Origin: W11650 sp963545585
GTDB lineage: Bacteria; Bacillota; Clostridia; Lachnospirales; Vallitaleaceae
NCBI GenBank assembly: GCA_963545585.1
Contig: CAUUKX010000019.1
Location: 1-27,067, forward strand
DNA length: 27,067 bases
Direction of reading: 5' to 3'
A program made the translations under genes and the position numbers. The notes under the pieces were generated by a model. It did no database searches. It was not told where the DNA came from and saw only the letters and a program-made list of their open reading frames with translations. Below are positions 21,569-27,067 of the stretch, piece after piece. Position 1 is the first letter of the stretch. Each line of letters starts with the position of its first letter.

Positions 21569-23806
21569 TTATTCTACTCCTTTGCTGTAATGACCGCGGG
21601 TAAACTCCTTGAGACCATGCAGCGATGCCTGTTTTCCCTGCTTCAGCTGCCCGGTCATCCGCATCAGCTGCTCTAACTCCTCGGCGGTTTCATCCAACAG
21701 TTCCAGACGCAGGCACTCGGCATAGCTGGCCGGCTGATCAGCCAAAAAGAGCGGTACCGGATTAAACAAGGTATTGGAACAGGTTTTGCAGTTACGGTGA
21801 TAACCCAGTGCTACGCCTTTGCGGTCAGTGATATAATTCAGCGCCTCTGTCGCACCGATTCGGCAAAGGGGATTCGTCGACCGGTCTTTCCCCCGTCCGC
21901 CGGCATTGGCCAGACAGTTGGCGGTCTGCATGGTAGCAAGCTTGCCGTAAATTACCATTTCAAAACGCCCCAACCGCGAGCGAGCCTGATAGCTGATTTC
22001 ATTACTCAGGCAAATGCTGACCGACTCGGCTTCGGCTTGATAAAATTGATAGGCCAGCCGATTCCAGATGTGAAAGGAATGATCCAAAGCCAGTACTGCT
22101 CCTTTGGCCCGAAAAAAAGCCAAATGATCCGGCGTTCGCAGCAAAAGCCCGATTTCCCGGCCATTTTCCCGGCCTGCCGCCCGCAGGCGTTCATATTCCC
22201 GGTCAAAGCGCTGCCGCTCCTCTCCGCGCAGAATAGCCGGAGCGGCTAAAAATATCTGCTTAGGTGTCGCCGTCATTGCTTTAATATAGGAAAGCATTGT
22301 TTCTATGTTTAAAAATGACCACTCCAAATAAATCCGGTCAGCCTCGGAAGCGAAAGCTCTTTTCAGCTGCTCCTCGGTTCGGACTAAAATCGAAACTTGC
22401 GGCACAGCCGTTTCCGTGCGCCGGTACGGCTCCGGCCAAACAATCTCTGGCAGCCGCCGGATTGGCGCCGGAGTTTCCCATTCTCCCTCTTTTTCACCTT
22501 TTTCCAAGTTCTCCCAGTCTGAGCAAAGGACGGCTTCAACCGCCGCGGTCGCTTGCCGGCGCAGTTCTTTCAGCTGACTGACCGGTACAAAAACTTGGGC
22601 ATCCATTTCCAATTCCAATTTATTCAAGGTCAGAAGCGTATCACCTAACTGGCGCAGCGGTTTTTCGATTTCTGCCGCCGTGGTTGCTTTCTTCTGCGCT
22701 GACTGCACCAGTCCGCCCCTTCGGCAAATCGAAGCCAAGGCCGATAGCCCGCCGCCAAAAACGACGGTTAATGTCAACGGCTGCCCCTGTTTGGCCTGAA
22801 CATAAAAATCAACTTCTGCCTTTTGAGCCGGTTTTTGCCGGACAAAAGCAAGTTCCGACAAGGTTTTGGCATTGGTCAGTTTAGCGGTTTTCGGCTGCTC
22901 CGGAAAAATCATATCGGCTGATCGCCGCATAAAATAGTAGCCGGCACTGGTCGCTCCCCGGGAAAAAACCTCGCTCATTCTGTCCACATCTGCCGGATCA
23001 ACCTGATAGGCAGCGCCGGACAAAGCTAAATCCCGGTATTTTCGGTACATTTGGGTAACGGTATACACATATTCCGGATTTTTCATCCGACCTTCAATTT
23101 TAAAGGAATCAATTCCGACAGCCACTAACTCCGGCAAATCAAACAAAGTCATTTGATCTTTGAGTGAGAGCAGATAACCGCCGGTCTTATCTGTCTGATA
23201 TGGCAGGCGGCAAGGCTGGGCGCATTTGCCCCGATTCGCCGAACGCTCGCCGTAAGCGGCACTCATTTGGCACTGGCCGGAATAGCAGTAGCACATTGCC
23301 CCGTGGACAAAGGTTTCCACCTCAACCGGTACGGTTTCCATAATCTGCCGTACTTCCTTCAGTGTCAACTCCCGACTTAAAACAACCCGGGCAAAACCCA
23401 ATTCATATAAGCGCGCCGCTCCCGCTGCGCTATGAACGGTCATCTGCGTACTGGCATGCAAAGCCAATTCCGGGAAATAGCGCTTAAAAAAAAGATAAAT
23501 GCCCATATCCTGAATAATAACGGCGTCAATATGAGCTTCGCACAGCGTATTGCCAATTTCTTCCAGCAGCCTAAGCTCCGGATTTTTGACCAGCGTATTT
23601 AAGGTCAAATGCGCCTTGGCCTTGTGGCGGTGCAGCAGAGCGACGGCTTCGATGATTTCTTCCTTTTCAAAATTACCAGCATAGGCTCTGGCCGATAATA
23701 TTTTTCCGCCAAAATAAACCGCATCCGCACCGGCGTGCAGCGCGGCATATAATGCTTCCATACTTCCTGCCGGCGCTAAAATCTCCGGCCCTGTCTGCCT
23801 GACCAT
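21569..23806 (-). CDS. U32-family protein with DUF3656 (RlhA-like RNA hydroxylase candidate)
   Basis: A 745-residue member of the long U32 family. The N-terminal half is a TIM-barrel-like U32 domain beginning PEILAPAGSMEALYAALHAGADAVYFG written across residues 8-34. It contains the signature ETFVHGAMCYCYSGQCQMS at about 164-182 and further cysteines Cys195 and Cys199 in GKCAQPC, which together suggest an iron-sulfur site. The C-terminal half fits DUF3656. Although named peptidases, related proteins (RlhA/YdcP, TrhP) hydroxylate 23S rRNA or tRNA bases in a prephenate-dependent way; that is the more likely role. The ATG follows TGAGG. It lies seven bases before the SEDS gene and 243 bp after zapA. 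Confidence 0.88.
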   Translation of the reverse strand: MVRQTGPEILAPAGSMEALYAALHAGADAVYFGGKILSARAYAGNFEKEEIIEAVALLHRHKAKAHLTLNTLVKNPELRLLEEIGNTLCEAHIDAVIIQDMGIYLFFKRYFPELALHASTQMTVHSAAGAARLYELGFARVVLSRELTLKEVRQIMETVPVEVETFVHGAMCYCYSGQCQMSAAYGERSANRGKCAQPCRLPYQTDKTGGYLLSLKDQMTLFDLPELVAVGIDSFKIEGRMKNPEYVYTVTQMYRKYRDLALSGAAYQVDPADVDRMSEVFSRGATSAGYYFMRRSADMIFPEQPKTAKLTNAKTLSELAFVRQKPAQKAEVDFYVQAKQGQPLTLTVVFGGGLSALASICRRGGLVQSAQKKATTAAEIEKPLRQLGDTLLTLNKLELEMDAQVFVPVSQLKELRRQATAAVEAVLCSDWENLEKGEKEGEWETPAPIRRLPEIVWPEPYRRTETAVPQVSILVRTEEQLKRAFASEADRIYLEWSFLNIETMLSYIKAMTATPKQIFLAAPAILRGEERQRFDREYERLRAAGRENGREIGLLLRTPDHLAFFRAKGAVLALDHSFHIWNRLAYQFYQAEAESVSICLSNEISYQARSRLGRFEMVIYGKLATMQTANCLANAGGRGKDRSTNPLCRIGATEALNYITDRKGVALGYHRNCKTCSNTLFNPVPLFLADQPASYAECLRLELLDETAEELEQLMRMTGQLKQGKQASLHGLKEFTRGHYSKGVE

Positions 23807-23871
23807 AAAAACCTCATTTTCTTTCTCTGTTTATTCAGCCTGTCCTATATTGAAATACTTCACAGTTCTGC

Positions 23872-23996
23872 GCAGGCACGCACCTCCCCAACCAAAAAGC
23901 GTAATCTTTTGCAGACGCACAGCCTGCCCAGCGAAAAGATATTCCTTTTACAAATGGGCAGCCGCTCCCCAAAAATGCAGCTTTTGCGGATCGAAA
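23872..23996. repeat. Three tandem ~40-bp hairpin units between zapA and the U32 gene
   Basis: The 243-bp gap contains three degenerate units of 37-41 bp. Each has an A/T hairpin (AAAAG...CTTTT at 23894-23910, AAAAG...CTTTT at 23934-23950, CAAAAA...CTTTTGC at 23970-23986) next to a C-rich block resembling GCAGCCTGCCCA. Read as protein they give a cysteine-containing 13-residue repeat, but frames on both strands overlap and lack ribosome sites. I read the array as non-coding. Closer to zapA, CACGGA and TCCGTG (23997-24022) form another small hairpin. Confidence 0.55.
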
Positions 23997-24049
23997 CACG
24001 GACAAAAACTCCGCTTTCCGTGCGGATTCCGCTCTCACCCGCCGCCGGC

Positions 24050-24382
24050 TTATTCCGCATTTAAAACCTTTAAATATTCTTCTAATTCCTGCTTGGTCTT
24101 TTCAATTTCCCGGTGCAGCTTTTTATTTTCATTAGTCAGGGTCAGCACCCGCTTTTTTTCTTCTTCCACGTTTTTTCTTTCTTTAAAGAGATCGTCAACA
24201 ATATTAATCGCCAGCAAAATTGACTGCATCTTGCTGTTCATTCGTTTCAGGTCGGCACCGCTTTTTAATTCATCCATTTTTTTATTTAAATAAAGCGCCA
24301 CCCGCTGCATATATTCTTCGCTTTCATTTCCGTTTAAAGTATAGACTTGTCCGCCGATCAACACTTTTGTTTGGTTTTCCAT
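24050..24382 (-). CDS. zapA: Cell division protein ZapA
   Basis: A 110-residue protein that bundles FtsZ filaments at the division site. The N-terminal part, KVLIGGQVYTLNGNESEEYMQRVALYLN, spans residues 6-33 and is the ZapA globular head. The C-terminal half is a long coiled coil rich in Glu and Lys with KERKN, EEEKKRV and EIEKTKQELEEYL. I chose the ATG at 24382 because AAGGAG lies six bases upstream; an ATG at 24397 precedes that site. It follows the winged-helix gene by 29 bp. Neighbouring U32 and SEDS genes are common company for zapA in Clostridia. Confidence 0.88.
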   Translation of the reverse strand: MENQTKVLIGGQVYTLNGNESEEYMQRVALYLNKKMDELKSGADLKRMNSKMQSILLAINIVDDLFKERKNVEEEKKRVLTLTNENKKLHREIEKTKQELEEYLKVLNAE

Positions 24383-24411
24383 TGCGATCTCCTTCATTCG
24401 TCAAGAATACG

Positions 24412-24930
24412 TCAGGCATTAAAATTGGCATTAATCACTGCCACATATTGGGGATGGGTCTGATAGCTGTTTCCCTCTTTCCACCCTAAAATTGCGGCAT
24501 TCTCTGATATTTCTGCCGGAACTGTCAAGTGATATGCCGCTGGAAACTTATGGGAAATTTCAATTAACAGCAGCATCACAATCCGGTACAGCTCGTCCTC
24601 TTTTTCCGATATATAAAAATCCTTCACTCCCTGTGATACCAGTGCCAGCAGCAGGTTTTTCAAATTCGTCCGCACCCTTGTCACCATTTCCGAACATTCC
24701 TCAATGTATTGATACAGTTTCTGGCTGCGGTAATTTTTGCCGTCCTCAGTCAGGAGATAGCGGGCGGAATTATTGGCCGTTTTGCTGATCAGCAAATACT
24801 GCCGTTCCTCCAAAGTGCGCAGCATGGAATTAATCGTGCCCAAAGAAACGCCAACTTCCTTAGCGATAGCCCGCTGATTAATCTTTTCATGCCCCGCAAT
24901 AATATTTAATAATTTCAATTCCTCGTCCAA
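24412..24930 (-). CDS. Uncharacterised winged-helix (MarR-like) protein
   Basis: A 172-residue protein I do not recognise as a named family. Residues 1-70 form a winged helix-turn-helix: helices around LKLLNIIAGHEKINQRAIAKEVGVSLG (4-30), a recognition helix TINSMLRTLEERQYL, then a wing ending YLLTEDGKNY. The rest is helical with no obvious ligand motif and a sequence LTVPAEISENAAILGW near the end. It starts with TTG at 24930, preceded by AGGGGG; the next in-frame ATG would remove half of the DNA-binding domain. It is tightly placed, 11 bp after ruvB and 29 bp before zapA, so it is expressed with them. It may bind DNA, but nothing shows a target. Confidence 0.75.
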   Translation of the reverse strand: MDEELKLLNIIAGHEKINQRAIAKEVGVSLGTINSMLRTLEERQYLLISKTANNSARYLLTEDGKNYRSQKLYQYIEECSEMVTRVRTNLKNLLLALVSQGVKDFYISEKEDELYRIVMLLLIEISHKFPAAYHLTVPAEISENAAILGWKEGNSYQTHPQYVAVINANFNA

Positions 24931-24941
24931 AGCTTTGCCCC

Positions 24942-25970
24942 CTACTCCTCATCCAGCTGCAGCGTTTCCTGATATCTTTCCTCTGACAGCCCCAAATGCT
25001 TATAGCCGAACGGTGTAACCTTCCGACCGCGCGGCGTCCGCTGCAAAAGTCCCTGCTGCATTAAATACGGCTCGTAAACCTCCAAAACCGTATCGGCTTC
25101 TTCGCCGATGGTGGCAGCGATGGTTTCCAGTCCCACCGGCCCGCCGTTATATTTTTCAATCATGCCTAAAAGCAGCCGCCGGTCGTTTTTGTCCAGTCCC
25201 AAAGGATCGACATCTAAAATATCCAGCGATTCCTTGGCCACCCGCCCGGTAATCCGGCCGTTATATTTGACCTGCGCAAAATCCCGCACCCGTTTCAGCA
25301 GTCGGTTAGCAATCCGCGGTGTTCCCCGGCTGCGCAGCGCCAGCTCTTTAGCTCCGTCTTCATCAATCTCCACATTAAAAATTTCAGCCGACCGGCAAAT
25401 AATTTCCTGCAAATGAGCGGTTTCATAATATTCCAGCTTTTGAATCACCCCGAAACGGTCGCGCAGCGGCGAGGATAAAAGGCCAATCCGGGTTGTTGCC
25501 CCAACCAGTGTAAACCTTGGCAAATCAATCCGAATTGACTTGGCCGAAGGCCCTTTGCCAATCAAAATATCAATCGCAAAATCTTCCATCCCTGGATAAA
25601 GAATTTCTTCCACCTGCCGGCTCATTCGGTGAATTTCGTCAATAAATAAAATTTCTCCGTCTTTTAAACTGTTTAAAACCGCCGCCATATCGCCCGGCCG
25701 CTCAATCGCCGGCCCGGTCGTAATCCGTATCGGCGCATTCATTTCCTCGGCAATGATTCCGGCCAAGGTTGTTTTGCCCAGCCCCGGCGGCCCATAAAGC
25801 AGCACATGGTCAAGGCTTTCTTTCCGGCTCTTGGCGGCTTCAATATAAATCTTCATCGTTTCCTTGACCTTGGTCTGGCCGATGTAATTTTCCATTCTCT
25901 TTGGCCGGAGTGAATTGTCCAAGCCCATATCTTCTTCGATTAAACCGCCAGTGATAATCCGATCCTTCAT
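24942..25970 (-). CDS. ruvB: Holliday junction branch-migration motor RuvB
   Basis: A 342-residue AAA+ ATPase that drives branch migration on RuvA-bound Holliday junctions. Visible are LRPKRMENYIGQ, Walker A YGPPGLGKTT, Walker B LFIDEIHRM, sensor 1 LVGATTRIGLLSSPLRDRFG, the arginine finger region RSRGTPRIANRLL and the C-terminal winged helix with QQGLLQRTPRGR. I chose the ATG at 25970, nine bases after AGGAG; a TTG at 25979 lies too close to that site. The ATG overlaps the stop of a 26-codon frame that begins at the end of the tandem repeat upstream. It follows ruvA after 136 bp. Confidence 0.97.
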   Translation of the reverse strand: MKDRIITGGLIEEDMGLDNSLRPKRMENYIGQTKVKETMKIYIEAAKSRKESLDHVLLYGPPGLGKTTLAGIIAEEMNAPIRITTGPAIERPGDMAAVLNSLKDGEILFIDEIHRMSRQVEEILYPGMEDFAIDILIGKGPSAKSIRIDLPRFTLVGATTRIGLLSSPLRDRFGVIQKLEYYETAHLQEIICRSAEIFNVEIDEDGAKELALRSRGTPRIANRLLKRVRDFAQVKYNGRITGRVAKESLDILDVDPLGLDKNDRRLLLGMIEKYNGGPVGLETIAATIGEEADTVLEVYEPYLMQQGLLQRTPRGRKVTPFGYKHLGLSEERYQETLQLDEE

Positions 25971-26048
25971 CTTCCCCAACTCCTGCTATCTATTTTCAGC
26001 TTTCCTCTGCGCCCAAACCAGCCGAAAGCATTTGTCTGACTCTCCATC

Positions 26049-26104
26049 TAAAAGACTGCCATTAAGAGACTGCCATTAAGAGACTGCCATTAAAAAACTG
26101 CCAT
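26049..26104 (-). repeat. Four 14-bp tandem repeats between ruvA and ruvB, each a tiny frame
   Basis: TAAAAGACTGCCAT, two copies of TAAGAGACTGCCAT, and TAAAAAACTGCCAT stand head to tail. On the minus strand each unit is ATG GCA GTY TYT TA, so each encodes Met-Ala-Val-Phe/Ser. The first three end in a TAA overlapping the next ATG as TAATG. The first ATG is three bases after the ruvA stop. The fourth ends in TAG, followed directly by an ATG opening 26 codons that end in a TGA overlapping the ruvB ATG (25967-25970). No ribosome site precedes the repeats. Confidence 0.8.
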
Positions 26105-26106
26105 TA

Positions 26107-26700
26107 TTACAGTGATAAATACCGAAGTGCCAGCTTAATCATCTCTTCCAAACTGTTTTCTTCCGATACTTTTTTGAGCGCTGCCGTAGCTTCCGCAACC
26201 GAATAGCCCAAACCAGTTAGTGCCTCGACCGCCTCCGAGCGTGGGCTAACTTCCCGGCTGCCGACCGTCGTAGCCGATTCATTTCCGCTCCCAATCTTGG
26301 TCTTCAGCCGATCCTGCAATTCAATTACCAGCTTCGAGGCCGTTTTTTTGCCAATGCCCTTAGCCGCCGAAATGCTGTCCACATCATTGGCCAAAATCGC
26401 AAATCGAAGCTGCTCCGGTGTCATCAGCGACAGAATGGCCAGTGCTCCCTTGGGCCCAATCCCGCTGACTGTAATCAGCATTCGGAAAATCTGCAAATCA
26501 TCTTCGGTTAAAAAGCCGAATAATTTCAGCATATCCTCCCGGACATAAAGCTCCGTATAGATTTTAACTTCCTCATTTTTAGGCGGCAAAGCCGGCAGTA
26601 CCGACAGCGGCACTTCAATCAGATAACCGATACCGTTATTTTCAATCACGATTTCATTTTCACTGATATGTGCCAGTTCCCCTTTAATATAATGTATCAT
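26107..26700 (-). CDS. ruvA: Holliday junction DNA helicase subunit RuvA
   Basis: A 197-residue protein that binds four-way junctions as a tetramer and loads RuvB. Domain I (MIHYIKGELAHI to LYVREDMLKLFGF, residues 1-63) is the OB fold. Domain II has two helix-hairpin-helix motifs, VSGIGPKGALAILS and AKGIGKKTASKLVIEL. A flexible linker follows (GSGNESATTVGSREVSPRS), and domain III ends SLEEMIKLALRYLSL. The ribosome site is weak (GGATAG). An extended -10 promoter lies about 145 bp upstream. I see no clear LexA box even though ruvAB is often SOS-controlled. Confidence 0.96.
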   Translation of the reverse strand: MIHYIKGELAHISENEIVIENNGIGYLIEVPLSVLPALPPKNEEVKIYTELYVREDMLKLFGFLTEDDLQIFRMLITVSGIGPKGALAILSLMTPEQLRFAILANDVDSISAAKGIGKKTASKLVIELQDRLKTKIGSGNESATTVGSREVSPRSEAVEALTGLGYSVAEATAALKKVSEENSLEEMIKLALRYLSL

Positions 26701-26814
26701 AAGTCTATCCGTTTCTCAAACCATCTCTTAATGTTTTCTGTTCATTTTTTAAACAATAAGCATTTTTATAGATTCTCTTTTCTCTGCGCTTTTTTCAGTT
26801 CTGTATGATAAAAA

Positions 26815-26828
26815 AACACTTTTGTGTT
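26815..26828 (-). promoter_or_regulatory. Small hairpin with T-run at the start of the ruvA leader
   Basis: AACAC-TTTT-GTGTT is a perfect 5-bp dyad. In the ruvA transcript it gives a short stem with an AAAA loop followed by about six U, only some 10-25 nt after the predicted start. The stem is too short for an efficient terminator. It could instead be a repressor dyad, although its half-sites are not the usual GAAC/GTTC of a Firmicutes LexA box. Confidence 0.3.
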
Positions 26829-26844
26829 CAAAGAATGTACGTTG

Positions 26845-26853
26845 ATTATACCA
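26845..26853 (-). promoter_or_regulatory. Extended -10 promoter of ruvA
   Basis: TGGTATAAT on the minus strand is a perfect extended -10 (TG-N-TATAAT). The -35 region is only a T-rich run, as often seen with extended -10 promoters. The predicted start near 26838 gives a ruvA leader of about 138 nt. Confidence 0.65.
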
Positions 26854-27067
26854 TATTTTTCCTCAAAAAAGCCAGTAAAAATATTTTTTAATCGGATCTT
26901 AATAATCCGCTGCCATTCCAAATACTTTATGATACCCACCGGCATTAGGCAAAATATTTCTTTCTCATCCCGCAGCTTTGCCTAAACCACAGTAATTTTT
27001 CTGCTGCCCTTTCTCCAGTCTTTTTTATTCGTTCTCCACTAATCCCGGCTGCGGATCACCAGAAACT

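Larger units (their letters stand above)
26701..27067. other. ruvA upstream region, no gene recognised
   Basis: This stretch holds the ruvA promoter and leader and otherwise no supported gene. A 9-bp inverted repeat, TTAGGCAAA (26945-26953) with TTTGCCTAA (26977-26985), could be a hairpin after an upstream gene but lacks a T-run. At the right edge, a minus-strand frame of 13 sense codons ends in TAA at 27025-27027; it could be the end of a preceding gene, but it is too short to identify. Confidence 0.4.

Noticed and set aside
23835..24060. Two overlapping minus-strand frames with a 13-residue cysteine-containing repeat
   Set aside because: The periodicity comes from the ~40-bp hairpin units; the frames lack ribosome sites and one overlaps the end of zapA.
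26049..26104. Small CRISPR array
   Set aside because: The four 14-bp units are contiguous with no spacers, and no cas genes are present.
26815..26828. LexA/DinR box at ruvA
   Set aside because: The dyad has ACAC/GTGT half-sites rather than GAAC-N4-GTTC; SOS control is plausible for ruvAB but not shown here.
27025..27066. C-terminal end of an upstream gene at the window edge
   Set aside because: Only 13 sense codons before a TAA are visible and another frame also stays open briefly, so no gene can be claimed.

Overview
The window reads as chromosomal DNA of an anaerobic, amino-acid- or hydroxyacid-fermenting Clostridia (Bacillota). Supporting signs are strong AGGAGG-type ribosome sites, TTG/GTG starts, a PyrK-dependent PyrD, a ZapA/U32/SEDS neighbourhood and a 2-hydroxyacyl-CoA dehydratase pathway. 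I cannot fix genus or species. All 22 recognised genes lie on the minus strand, so transcription runs from high to low coordinates. I see no tRNA, rRNA, CRISPR array, prophage or intact insertion sequence.

Region 1 (27067 to 18500, housekeeping): ruvA and ruvB (Holliday-junction branch migration), a small winged-helix protein, zapA, a long U32/DUF3656 protein, an FtsW/RodA-type SEDS protein, then a NUDIX hydrolase and gpsA behind their own promoter. Non-coding structure here includes four 14-bp tandem repeats between ruvA and ruvB and three tandem hairpin units between zapA and the U32 gene.

Region 2 (18210 to 5170, fermentation): a YkvI-type membrane transporter and a LarA-type nickel-pincer racemase precede a dehydratase activator, two dehydratase subunits (closest by eye to HadB/HadC), an AMP-forming acyl-CoA ligase, an acyl-CoA dehydrogenase, EtfB, an EtfA with two fused [4Fe-4S] clusters, and a type III CoA-transferase. 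The set ends at a strong terminator. Inferred pathway: import a 2-hydroxyacid, interconvert its enantiomers, load CoA (ligase to prime, transferase to cycle), dehydrate to the enoyl-CoA, then reduce it with NADH through a bifurcating ETF/dehydrogenase that also reduces ferredoxin. The substrate (aliphatic or aromatic) cannot be read from the sequence. No 2-hydroxyacid dehydrogenase and no LarB/C/E cofactor genes are present.

Region 3 (5240 to 78): a gene-free 508-bp stretch, then pyrC-pyrK-pyrD behind a near-consensus promoter, then pepD. The stretch carries a plus-strand promoter aimed at the shared terminator, defining a possible structured small RNA of about 160 nt with a potential pseudoknot. 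It also holds a roughly 104-bp MITE-like element inside the pyr leader; a diverged copy lies between pyrD and pepD.

The least explained items are the small-RNA candidate, the mutually exclusive hairpins in the transporter leader, the racemase-dehydratase combination and the dispersed element.
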